NCBI RefSeq assembly: GCF_007097395.1
Contig: NZ_VKDC01000025.1
Location: forward strand, 1 to 64,000
Origin: Fulvivirga sp. M361
Lineage (GTDB): Bacteria; Bacteroidota; Bacteroidia; Cytophagales; Cyclobacteriaceae
Direction: 5' to 3'
Length of the DNA stretch: 64,000 bases
The notes under the pieces were generated by a model that searched no databases, was not told the DNA's origin, and saw only the letters and a list, made by a program, of their open reading frames with translations. Shown here in pieces: positions 45,880 to 54,817 of this stretch. The first letter of the stretch is position 1. Every line of letters starts with the position of its first letter. The position numbers and the translations under genes were made by a program.

Positions 45880-47607
45880 ATGAAAAAAAGATCATACAAA
45901 AAATACAGGCTCATGAGCTTCATCTCGTTACTGACGTTATCAGTGCTATGGGTATCTTGTGGCGATGACGATGAAACCACTGAACTGAGTGCTGAAAATG
46001 CGATTGTTAGTTTTCAGTTTCAGGGGGTCAGCGGAAATACAGGAGCAGCCATTGATGAAGTGAATTTGACGGTTATTGACACGTTACCTGCAAATACAGA
46101 TGTTAAATCATTAACTCCGGTAATCACGATTTCTGATAAGGCATCCATCTCTCCGGCATCCGGAGAAGCACAGGATTTTACCAACCCGGTGGTATATGTT
46201 GTTACTGCGGAAGATGGGACGAACAAGGTATATAGCGTCATTGTAAGACTCAAAGAGGAAATAATAATTACACCGAAGAGTGATGATAATGAGATTGATT
46301 CATTTGTTTTTTCAGAAGTATTTATCAGGGGAGAGGTAGAAGGTAACACGGTTACTGCTTCAGTGCCTTTTGGAACGACCCTCAGTGATATGGCAGTAAG
46401 TATCGATGTCCATGAGAAAGCTTCCATTTTACCACTTACTTCACAAAAACAAGATTTTAGTAACTCGGTAATGTATACCGTAACCGCTGAAAACGGCGAT
46501 GAACGTACCTACACCGTTCAAGTGACCGTGCAACCCCAGGATGTCGGTGTCAGGGGGGTATGGCTTACCAATGTAGATAGCAATGTACTTAATTCACAAG
46601 CACAAATAGAAGAAGCGGTTGCGCTCTGTGATGAATTGAACATCAATACCATCTTTGTGGTGACCTGGAATAAGGCACTCACCACGTACCCCAGCCAGGT
46701 GGCCCAGGCAATTACAGGAAAGAATATAGATCCGCTATATGCAGGCCGTGATCCGCTTCGCGAACTGATTGATGCAGCCCATGCCAAAGACATAAAAGTA
46801 ATGGCCTGGTTTGAATATGGTTTTGCCGCATTCAATGGTAGCCCAGGTCCCATATTGGATAACACACCAGACCATTGGAAGTCCAGGGATGTGGAAGGAA
46901 ACATAGTTGTAAAAAATGGCTTTTACTGGATGAATGCTTTTCATCCTGAAGTGCAGCAATTCATGATCGACCTGGTAACGGAAGTAGTGGAAAATTATCC
47001 TGATATAGACGGGGTACAGGGAGACGACCGATTGCCGGCATGTCCTACGGAATCCGGCTATGACGACTATACTGTCAATAAGTATAAAGACGAGCATTCA
47101 GGACAGACCCCACCTGTTCAATCTAAAAACACCGCCTGGTTGAGATGGCGTGCAGACATCATTAATGAGTTTGGGAAGGCGCTGTATGATTCTGTCAAAA
47201 AAGAAAATGTGAATATGACAGTGGCCATGTCACCCAGTCCGTTGAGTTTCGGATACGATGAATATTTACAGGATTATACCAGCTGGGTAGAAGGCGATTA
47301 TTGTGATGTGGTAAGTCCGCAGCTTTATCGGAGAGAATCCCAAGGGATCGAGGTTTATAGAGGCCTGCTTAGCTCGCAACTTAACCGACTCAGTGTGGAA
47401 GACAGACCTATCTTTTTCCCGGGATTATTATTATTCCTGGGAGGGTACTTGCCAAGTCAACAGTTTATAGCGGATATGGTACAGTCTAACAGAAAGCAAG
47501 GGGTGCAGGGTGAGGTTTATTTCTTCTATACCGGTTTTACGGATACCAAAGTGCAGGAGGTTATGAAAGCGATGTATCCTGCAAAAGCGATATACCCGAA
47601 TTTATAA
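45880..47607 (+). CDS. GHL10 lipoprotein with two N-terminal DUF5018-like repeats
   Basis: A 575-residue lipoprotein (lipobox WVSCGDDDE). Residues about 30-210 are two DUF5018-like beta repeats of the type in the two upstream lipoproteins. Residues about 215-575 are a GHL10 barrel nearly parallel to the preceding protein (VRGVWLTNVDSNVLNSQAQIEEAV; FEYGFAAF; WMNAFHPEVQQF; DGVQGDDRLPACP; SPQLYRRES). It thus combines the binding module of one neighbour with the enzyme module of the other. Probably cleaves or holds glycan at the surface. Confidence 0.82.
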   Translation: MKKRSYKKYRLMSFISLLTLSVLWVSCGDDDETTELSAENAIVSFQFQGVSGNTGAAIDEVNLTVIDTLPANTDVKSLTPVITISDKASISPASGEAQDFTNPVVYVVTAEDGTNKVYSVIVRLKEEIIITPKSDDNEIDSFVFSEVFIRGEVEGNTVTASVPFGTTLSDMAVSIDVHEKASILPLTSQKQDFSNSVMYTVTAENGDERTYTVQVTVQPQDVGVRGVWLTNVDSNVLNSQAQIEEAVALCDELNINTIFVVTWNKALTTYPSQVAQAITGKNIDPLYAGRDPLRELIDAAHAKDIKVMAWFEYGFAAFNGSPGPILDNTPDHWKSRDVEGNIVVKNGFYWMNAFHPEVQQFMIDLVTEVVENYPDIDGVQGDDRLPACPTESGYDDYTVNKYKDEHSGQTPPVQSKNTAWLRWRADIINEFGKALYDSVKKENVNMTVAMSPSPLSFGYDEYLQDYTSWVEGDYCDVVSPQLYRRESQGIEVYRGLLSSQLNRLSVEDRPIFFPGLLLFLGGYLPSQQFIADMVQSNRKQGVQGEVYFFYTGFTDTKVQEVMKAMYPAKAIYPNL

Positions 47608-47646
47608 TCCTAGCCAATCATAAACACAAAATATTTTCTTAACAAT

Positions 47647-47660
47647 TGTGCTCGAACACA
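47647..47660. promoter_or_regulatory. LacI-type operator before nagB
   Basis: TGTGCTCGAACACA, the best palindromic copy of the motif (one mismatched pair), 27 bp before the nagB ATG. It shares a 12-bp core with the site before the symporter. Confidence 0.65.
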
Positions 47661-47687
47661 TTCATTTAAAATAATCAAAGGCTCGCA

Positions 47688-49601
47688 ATGAAAACACTTG
47701 ATCATTCTCAAACGAAATTGGAAAAAATTCCCGTTACGCTCTTTGATGGGCCGGGACCTGCTTCAAAGTATGTGGCCGAATATATTGCAGATCTGATATT
47801 ACGGAGACAAGCAAATGGTGAACAAGTGGTATTAGGCCTGGCTACAGGAGCCACTCCGGTCATGGTGTACCAGGAACTGGTAAGAATGCATCGGGAAGAC
47901 GGACTGAGTTTTCAGAATGTCATTACGTTTAATTTAGATGAATATTACCCGATAGCGCCTGACTCTCCTCAGAGCTATCATTATTTCATGAACTATCACC
48001 TTTTTGATCATGTAGATATTCGCAGGGAGAATATTCATATACCACTCGGTACAATAGACAGGAATGAAGTGACCACCTACTGTGAAGAATATGAGAATAA
48101 AATTGATGCAGTAGGAGGTATTGACATCCAGGTACTGGGCATTGGCAGGACCGGGCATATCGGTTTTAATGAACCGGGTTCAGTATTTCGCTCCGGGACC
48201 AGGATCGTCAAACTGGATCCTGTGACTATCAGTGATGCTACCAGGGAATTCATCAAAGAGGAGTTCGTGCCTCGTACCGCCCTTACCATGGGTATTAAGA
48301 GTATTTTTAAGGCAAATAAAGTTTTTCTGATGGCATGGGGAGGAAAGAAAGCAGAAATAGTGAATCGTGCGGTAGAAGGTGAAGTCACTAAGGAAATCCC
48401 GGCTTCTTTCCTGCAAAATCACGCTGACACAGAATTAGTGTTGGATATGGCAGCAGGTGCCGGCTTGAGTAGATTTAAGACACCCTGGCTTACCGGTTTT
48501 TGTGAATGGACAGATGACTTGCGAAAGCGAGCGGTGATATGGCTTAGTGAAAAATTGGATAAACCTATTTTGAAGCTGACGGATAAAGATTACAAGCAAA
48601 ATGACCTGGATGAATTGATCCTTATTCCCAATTATTCCCAGGAACTGAATGTGAAGATCTTTAATGACCTGCAACATACCATTACCGGCTGGCCAGGAGG
48701 GAAACCCAATGCAGATGATACCAACCGGCCCGAACGTGCTTTCCCTGACAAAAAGCGAGTGATCGTATTTAGCCCACATCCTGATGATGACGTGATTTCT
48801 ATGGGAGGGACACTATTAAAGCTTGTAGAGCAGGAGCACGAGGTACATGTTGCCTACCAAACTTCAGGTAATATCGCAGTGTTTGATGATGATGCCGTTC
48901 GATTCGCTGAATTTGCCAGGCTGCTTGAAAGCTCTTTAGGAGAAAAAAATGGACTACTTCAGGACGCCTACCAAAAAGTGATGGAAGATATTCGCGAAAA
49001 AAAACAAGGGGATGAGGATGGCGAGATCTTAAAGATCATCAAAGGCCTTATACGTAGGGGAGAAGCGAGTGCAGCTTGTCGGTTTTGTAAGGTAAAAGAA
49101 GAGCGTGTACACTTTTTGAACCTGCCATTCTACGAAACCGGTAGTATCATGAAAAAAGAACTGGCTGAACCGGACATAAATATCATTAAGAAGTTATTGA
49201 AAGAAGTTCAACCTCATCAAGTTTTTGCGGCGGGAGATTTGCACGATCCGCACGGCACACATGAAGTATGTCTTGATGCGATCCTGAGGGCGCTTAAGGA
49301 GCTCAAATCAGAAGCCTGGACATCAGATTGTAACCTTTGGCTTTACCGGGGGGCCTGGCAGGAATGGGATATAGAAAAAATAGAAATGGCCATTCCACTG
49401 AGCCCGATCGATGTCATCCGTAAAAGAAAAGCGATATTTAAACATCAATCTCAAAAAGACTACCCGGTATTCCCCGGAGAAGATACCCGCGAATTTTGGC
49501 AAAGAGCTGAAGATCGAAATAGTACCACCGCCAGGCGCTATGATCAACTGGGACTGACAGAATATGAGGCAATCGAAGCATTTGTTAAATATGATTTTTA
49601 G
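47688..49601 (+). CDS. nagB: Glucosamine-6-phosphate deaminase fused to a PIG-L/LmbE deacetylase-like domain
   Basis: A 637-residue cytoplasmic fusion. Residues about 15-270 are NagB, converting glucosamine 6-phosphate to fructose 6-phosphate and ammonia: LATGATPVMVY, catalytic Asp in FNLDEYYP, and GIGRTGHIGFNEPGS with the catalytic His and Glu. Residues about 355-600 are a PIG-L/LmbE fold with the zinc motif SPHPDDDVISMGG and HDPHGTHEVC. PIG-L enzymes remove N-acetyl groups from GlcNAc-type sugars, so the fusion could deacetylate and deaminate in series. This fusion is recurrent in Bacteroidota. It has its own LacI-type operator and ends the glycan locus. Confidence 0.92.
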   Translation: MKTLDHSQTKLEKIPVTLFDGPGPASKYVAEYIADLILRRQANGEQVVLGLATGATPVMVYQELVRMHREDGLSFQNVITFNLDEYYPIAPDSPQSYHYFMNYHLFDHVDIRRENIHIPLGTIDRNEVTTYCEEYENKIDAVGGIDIQVLGIGRTGHIGFNEPGSVFRSGTRIVKLDPVTISDATREFIKEEFVPRTALTMGIKSIFKANKVFLMAWGGKKAEIVNRAVEGEVTKEIPASFLQNHADTELVLDMAAGAGLSRFKTPWLTGFCEWTDDLRKRAVIWLSEKLDKPILKLTDKDYKQNDLDELILIPNYSQELNVKIFNDLQHTITGWPGGKPNADDTNRPERAFPDKKRVIVFSPHPDDDVISMGGTLLKLVEQEHEVHVAYQTSGNIAVFDDDAVRFAEFARLLESSLGEKNGLLQDAYQKVMEDIREKKQGDEDGEILKIIKGLIRRGEASAACRFCKVKEERVHFLNLPFYETGSIMKKELAEPDINIIKKLLKEVQPHQVFAAGDLHDPHGTHEVCLDAILRALKELKSEAWTSDCNLWLYRGAWQEWDIEKIEMAIPLSPIDVIRKRKAIFKHQSQKDYPVFPGEDTREFWQRAEDRNSTTARRYDQLGLTEYEAIEAFVKYDF

Positions 49602-49762
49602 TGATTAAAGTATCATAAGTCAATAAGGTTTCACGTGAGATGTATTTTCAGTAAAGATCACGTTACCATATAGGTTAGGGCCTTTATTCTTTTAAGCGTT
49701 TTAGGCTTTTGTCAAAAAAGAGACAAGCGAATCATTAAAAAAAATGATATCCTTGTACAACA

Positions 49763-50467
49763 GTGACTAGTACAGGGAATATAGCGATCATTTACTTCAG
49801 TAGGAGCGCACAGGCTGAGAGTAAACATAAACAATGGTTTGACGCAGGTTCAGACCATCGTAACATGGCATTAGCTACTTCGCTGGTAGCCCATGGTTCA
49901 CATATTGTAAATAAGTCTGGTTTTCCTGTATTTCACTATCATGAAGGAAATCAAATTGGTCTTACTTTTGGTGAAAGAATAGCCAATGCATTCTCAGAGG
50001 TTTTTAATAAAGGATATGAAGCGGCCATAGCTGTTGGAAATGATAGCCCGGAATTAGACGGAACCAACTGGCAGAGCATTTCTGATCAGCTAAGAAAAGG
50101 TGAGAATGTATTAGGGCCTTCGGTCAATGGAGGGGCCTATCTGGTAGGACTGACAGCGGCTACCTATAACAGCCAGAAGCTGCAACAACTTCCCTGGCAA
50201 ACCCATCGGTTATTTGATGCCCTTCTTCACTTGAGTTCCAGTGATAATATGCGGACTCATGTTTTAAAGAAGCTACAAGATGTTAATTCCTTTTCCGACG
50301 TTCTTGTCCTCATCAAAAGCAATGCACTGAGTAAAGCTTTTAAAACAGTGTTACTAAACATTTTAGATCGTTTTAAAACGCTGCTTTTTTGCCATACACT
50401 TTTCATAGAAAACCTTTTTTCAGATTTTTCCCGCCCATTACGTGCACCTCCGGTACTTGCTTTGTAG
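49763..50467 (+). CDS. DUF2064 (TIGR04282-like) glycosyltransferase-fold protein
   Basis: A 234-residue cytoplasmic protein starting at a GTG. It has the GT-A/CofC-like fold of DUF2064: LTFGERIANAFSEVFNKGYEAAIAVGNDSPELDG, VLGPSVNGGAYLVGLT, and LPWQTHRLFDALL. The N-terminal nucleotide-binding signature of the family (a KxxxVKTRL-type loop) is not present (SAQAESKHKQW instead), so NTP binding is doubtful. The family has been noted near radical SAM genes, and one lies in the same run here. It is 78 bp upstream of the TonB receptor gene and may be the first gene of that operon. The last 50 residues are family-atypical. Confidence 0.72.
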   Translation: MTSTGNIAIIYFSRSAQAESKHKQWFDAGSDHRNMALATSLVAHGSHIVNKSGFPVFHYHEGNQIGLTFGERIANAFSEVFNKGYEAAIAVGNDSPELDGTNWQSISDQLRKGENVLGPSVNGGAYLVGLTAATYNSQKLQQLPWQTHRLFDALLHLSSSDNMRTHVLKKLQDVNSFSDVLVLIKSNALSKAFKTVLLNILDRFKTLLFCHTLFIENLFSDFSRPLRAPPVLAL

Positions 50468-50500
50468 ATAAGCCACCCTATTTCCCGCGGCATTTTATAA

Positions 50501-50519
50501 CCTTATACTTCCTATAAGG
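50501..50519 (+). repeat. Small hairpin between the DUF2064 gene and the TonB receptor
   Basis: CCTTATA (50501-50507) and TATAAGG (50513-50519) with a 5-nt loop, then CTTTATTTT. This is a weak terminator or leader hairpin; it could separate the two genes transcriptionally. Confidence 0.35.
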
Positions 50520-50545
50520 CTTTATTTTACCTCATTTTACGAACA

Positions 50546-53500
50546 ATGAAAAAATTATTGATGATAGCCGTATTGGCTACATTAGGCCAGTACATTTATG
50601 CACAGGCTGGCCTTGAGGTCTCTGTTATCAACAGGGACACCAATTTGCCACTCACCAATTATCCGATCAGGCTGATCAATGAGTCCATTGGATTTAGTAT
50701 CGAAAAGAATTCTGATAGTCAGGGTAAGGTCAAATTCCGCGGGCTCTCTACTTCCGGAAGGTATACGCTAAGTACTTCCGAAAACGACCAGTATTATGCT
50801 TTTGAAAAAAATGATCTGAGCCTTCGCTCCAATCAGTCGTCCAGTATTACCATCATTATAAACTTGAAATCAGCGATAGAACTGGAAGATGTAGTAATAC
50901 GGGGAGGTGGTTTTTCTGCGATTAACACCGTGAATGCTGAAGTGACTTCCGAGCTTACGGCTAAAGAAATAGAAACACTTCCCATAGAGGGACGTGATAT
51001 AACACGAGCCTTGTTTAGATTGCCCAATGTAACACAGGCTACGGGCTTTTTCTCTGAGGCGCCTACGGTAGCTATCAACGGGGCCAACTCTCTGTATACC
51101 AGTTATCTGATTGATGGACTTGACAATAACGAAAACTTCCTTGGAGGACAAAAATTTGCCATCCCAGTCGGCTTCACACAAAATATCACCGTGCTGGCCA
51201 ACAACTATTCTGCTGAGTATGGCCAGACTGCCAACGGTATTTTCAATATAACCACCAAGTCAGGTAGTAATGAGATCACCGGCGAGGCTTTTTACATTAC
51301 CCGCCCGGGCCCCGTGATAGATGCAAGTTCTTCTTTTGCACAGCGTGACCTCTCCGGTAACCAGGTGAAAGACGGGTTTCAACGTCATCAGGGAGGATTT
51401 GGTGTCGGAGGTCCTATCGTAAAAGACCGGACCTTTTTTTACCTGAACCTGGAATACACTAAAGATGTTAAAGACAATTTATTGAACTCGCCTGTTTTAG
51501 GAGTAAATGAGACCGTGCGTGGTGAAAATGATTTCTTGTATTTCTCCGGAAAAATTGATCACAGATGGAATGCACGATGGAAATCGAACCTACGCTTGAA
51601 TATGGGTGATGTAGGCATCGAACGACAGGGAGGCGGACTGGATGGTGGGTTGTCTTTTGAGTCAGCAGGTAATGTACAGGACCGAAATTCTATTTTGATA
51701 GCCTCTCAAAACGTCTATAACCTGGGAAATTTCCTTTCTGAAACGAATGTACAGTTTGCGCGCTTTCGTTGGGACTTTGCCAATCCCAATAACCCTTCCA
51801 GTCCTAACGTAACGGTATTAGATGCCAGTACGGATGAGACCATTGCCGTTTTGGGGCATCCGGGCTTTATTTTTAACTCACAGGAAGAGACCGTACAACT
51901 GCAACAAAAGTTTACGCTTTTCAAAAACAAGCATACCTTTAAGGCCGGGTTTGGCGTAATAAGCGCTGACCATAAATTATTAGCAGGAGGTAATCCCAAC
52001 GGCAGTTATACAGTGGCGTTGGATGCGGCTCAAATTGAACAAGTACGTTCTTTGAATGCAGGTGCTGGTCTGTCTGCTTTTGATATTCCGGCAGGTGCAG
52101 AGGTACGTAACTATGGTATTGAATTAAGGCCACAGTCTTTCGGCACACGCCAGAACCGGTGGAGTGCTTATATCGAAGATCTTTGGTCCGTCACCAACAA
52201 ACTAAATGTTACACTGGGTATCCGCTACGATTATGATAACCTTTCTAAAGGTGGTAGCAGCAGTGGTGATCTTAACAATATTGCACCCCGGCTCAATGCG
52301 AATTATAAGATCAACGATCGAAGCAACGTACGTTTTGGCTATGGGCTGTTTTATGAAAAGATCCTGTATGCTGTTTACAGTGATGCGTTACAACAAAACC
52401 GGACATCGCCGGATTACTTAAGACAATTACAGGAATTGATTGATCAGGGCATATTACCCTCAGATACGGACTTGAATGAGATCACCTTTGAAGGTAATTT
52501 AGGGGCTTCTTTTGATCGGAATGCTGTTCAGACGGCCGGCATTACTTATTTGAACGGGCCTGATTTTAGTGAATTACAGGGGCAGCGTGAAACCATTTTT
52601 GATGGGGAAGATGCCAGAATTCTCAACCCGGAAGGTTACGATAACCCGTTCAGCCATCAATTTACACTGGGGTACCAAAACCAGGTCGATGATGATATCT
52701 TGTTTTATGTCGATTTGATCCATTCCCGTTCGTTCAACTTATTTCGGTTAAGAAACCTTAACGCACCCGCTCCGCATACCGTAGTGTTTAATCCTGATTT
52801 TGCGCCTGGGCAGGTACGTAGCCCGGAAGATGCGGATCGGGTACGACCTGTTCCGATAGGTGCTGACTCTCAGGGTGGGTATGCCCTGGTGGCTGGCGAT
52901 ACACTTCGCGGAGGAGCCCGAAATATTGTGGTTTCTGAAACAGAAGGAACATCCACCTATTATGCGGCTAACTTTAACCTGGTAAAAGATAAAGGAGAAG
53001 ATAACTATGCCTATCGCCTCTACTATACACTTTCCAGGCTTCGTAATGATACGGAAGATATCAATTTCAGAGCTTCCGACTCCAATGATTTTAGCAGGGA
53101 TGAAGGGCCTTCCGTGAATGACCGGACACATGTGATCAGCGCCATTGGCTATTTCTACCCGGTCAGGAACTTTTCCATAAGCCTGGCTACGCTTATTCAA
53201 AGTGGCCAGCCGATCAACCGTATTCCGGTTTTTAGTGAATTCGGCACAACGGACCTTAATGGCGACGGTCAGTCATTTGGAGATGCATTTGTAGGAAATA
53301 GCGACCGTTCCCCCGGAGAGGCAAGAAACAACGACCGTTTGCCTTGGTCCACTACATTTGACTTAGGACTACAATACCAGTTTTCATTTAACGGAGGCGC
53401 TGCCCTGGAATTGAGGGCGGATGTATTTAACCTGTTCAATGCTGAAAACCTAAGCGGCTACAGTAACAATGCTACGCAAAGTAACCAGATACAGTCCGGA

Positions 53501-53581
53501 CCGGAAAGCTCCGGAGCATTGGTCATCCGAAATGCTGCTCCACCCCGACAATTCCAGTTTGGAGTACGGTATTTATTTTAA
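50546..53581 (+). CDS. TonB-dependent receptor, Oar/CarboxypepD_reg type
   Basis: A 1011-residue outer membrane receptor not of the SusC class. Signal MKKLLMIAVLATLGQYIYAQ; a carboxypeptidase-regulatory-like domain (about 22-110); plug (LPIEGRDITRALFRLPNVTQATG, INGANSLYTSYLIDGLDNNE, ITVLANNYSAEYGQTANGIFNITTKSG); and a 22-strand barrel ending FQFGVRYLF. It has no SusD partner. Instead it is followed directly by an ABC importer and a radical SAM gene, 21 bp downstream. It should bring the ligand of that importer across the outer membrane. Confidence 0.92.
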   Translation: MKKLLMIAVLATLGQYIYAQAGLEVSVINRDTNLPLTNYPIRLINESIGFSIEKNSDSQGKVKFRGLSTSGRYTLSTSENDQYYAFEKNDLSLRSNQSSSITIIINLKSAIELEDVVIRGGGFSAINTVNAEVTSELTAKEIETLPIEGRDITRALFRLPNVTQATGFFSEAPTVAINGANSLYTSYLIDGLDNNENFLGGQKFAIPVGFTQNITVLANNYSAEYGQTANGIFNITTKSGSNEITGEAFYITRPGPVIDASSSFAQRDLSGNQVKDGFQRHQGGFGVGGPIVKDRTFFYLNLEYTKDVKDNLLNSPVLGVNETVRGENDFLYFSGKIDHRWNARWKSNLRLNMGDVGIERQGGGLDGGLSFESAGNVQDRNSILIASQNVYNLGNFLSETNVQFARFRWDFANPNNPSSPNVTVLDASTDETIAVLGHPGFIFNSQEETVQLQQKFTLFKNKHTFKAGFGVISADHKLLAGGNPNGSYTVALDAAQIEQVRSLNAGAGLSAFDIPAGAEVRNYGIELRPQSFGTRQNRWSAYIEDLWSVTNKLNVTLGIRYDYDNLSKGGSSSGDLNNIAPRLNANYKINDRSNVRFGYGLFYEKILYAVYSDALQQNRTSPDYLRQLQELIDQGILPSDTDLNEITFEGNLGASFDRNAVQTAGITYLNGPDFSELQGQRETIFDGEDARILNPEGYDNPFSHQFTLGYQNQVDDDILFYVDLIHSRSFNLFRLRNLNAPAPHTVVFNPDFAPGQVRSPEDADRVRPVPIGADSQGGYALVAGDTLRGGARNIVVSETEGTSTYYAANFNLVKDKGEDNYAYRLYYTLSRLRNDTEDINFRASDSNDFSRDEGPSVNDRTHVISAIGYFYPVRNFSISLATLIQSGQPINRIPVFSEFGTTDLNGDGQSFGDAFVGNSDRSPGEARNNDRLPWSTTFDLGLQYQFSFNGGAALELRADVFNLFNAENLSGYSNNATQSNQIQSGPESSGALVIRNAAPPRQFQFGVRYLF

Positions 53582-53602
53582 GTTGAAAAAATCGATTCAT
53601 TC

Positions 53603-54811
53603 ATGCGCTTAAAGATTTTATACCTCGTCCTGATAATAAGTAGTATCGCTTGCGAAAACCAGAAAAAAGAAGAGGTAATAACAGATAAACCCTGGCAGCA
53701 GATCATTCGGGAATCCAGGGATAAAACCCTTACCTTGATGATGTGGCAAGGAGACCCTTTAATCAACCGGTTTATGAGTGACTACATAGTACCAGAGCTC
53801 AAAGAGCAATATGGTATTACACTCAACATAGTGAACGGTCAGGGCAATACCATTGTCAGTACACTCATGACAGAACTGGAAGCCGGAGTGTCCTCCAGTG
53901 AGGTGGACATGATATGGATCAATGGAGAGACCTTCTATCAATTACGTCAGATTAAAGCCCTTTATGGCCCCTTTGTGGAGCGATTACCTAATAATGAATA
54001 CATTGACTTGAGTAACCCTTTCATTGCCTATGACTTTCAGCAACCTGCGGACGGTTATGAATGCCCCTGGGGTAATGTGCAATTGGCGCTTATCTACAAT
54101 GGAGAGCAGGTGAAAAACCCACCACAGAACCTGATCGAATTAGAGAAATGGGTCAGGGAGCATCCTGGTAAATTCACTATCGGTAATGATTTTACAGGTA
54201 TGACGGTGCTCAAGTCCTGGCTCATTCATTTGGCAGGAGGAAAAGGGGCGTTAAAGGGCGATTTTAATGAGGAAAAATATAAAAAGTATAGCGCTGAACT
54301 ATGGGAATACCTTAACCGAATTAAACCCTATTGGTGGAACAAAGGACAAAGCTTTCCATCTTCGGTAGCGCAGATCCACCAGTTATTTGCTAACGGTGAA
54401 GTGTGGTTTACCATGAGCAATAACGATAGTGAAGTGGACAACAAGATCGTTCAGGGGATTTTTCCTGAAAGTAGCCGGGCTTATGTCCCTGAAACCGGAA
54501 CGATACAAAACTCACATTTTATGGGCATCGTCAACCATTCCTCCAACAAAGAGGCGGCCATGGTCGTATGCAATTTTCTGATTTCACCTGCGGTCCAGTG
54601 GGAAAAGATGCAGCCAGCCGTGTGGGGGGATGGCACAGTCCTGTCTGTGTCTGCACTGCCCGTGGAGTGGCAGCAGAAATTTCAGGCCATACCAGGAAGG
54701 AAAAATGCTCCTGATCGGGAGTTTATCAATGAAAGGGCCTTTATGGAACCCGCGCCTGAATATATGATCCGTTTGTTTGAAGATTTCAGAAAAGAGGTGA
54801 TTGAAAAATAA
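53603..54811 (+). CDS. YnjB-like ABC transporter substrate-binding lipoprotein
   Basis: A 402-residue lipoprotein (lipobox ISSIACEN, Cys at about 17) with a type 2 periplasmic-binding fold. It follows the E. coli YnjB pattern: LNIVNGQGNTIVSTLMTELEAG, VDMIWINGETFYQL, ECPWGNVQLALIYNG, FTGMTVLKSWLIHL, and AVWGDGTVLSVSALP. YnjB is a binding protein of an importer whose ligand is not established; the fold is shared with thiamine, iron and polyamine binders. Here it is membrane-anchored, as usual when it serves a Bacteroidota permease. It starts 21 bp after the TonB receptor. Confidence 0.88.
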   Translation: MRLKILYLVLIISSIACENQKKEEVITDKPWQQIIRESRDKTLTLMMWQGDPLINRFMSDYIVPELKEQYGITLNIVNGQGNTIVSTLMTELEAGVSSSEVDMIWINGETFYQLRQIKALYGPFVERLPNNEYIDLSNPFIAYDFQQPADGYECPWGNVQLALIYNGEQVKNPPQNLIELEKWVREHPGKFTIGNDFTGMTVLKSWLIHLAGGKGALKGDFNEEKYKKYSAELWEYLNRIKPYWWNKGQSFPSSVAQIHQLFANGEVWFTMSNNDSEVDNKIVQGIFPESSRAYVPETGTIQNSHFMGIVNHSSNKEAAMVVCNFLISPAVQWEKMQPAVWGDGTVLSVSALPVEWQQKFQAIPGRKNAPDREFINERAFMEPAPEYMIRLFEDFRKEVIEK

Positions 54812-54817
54812 CTGCTG

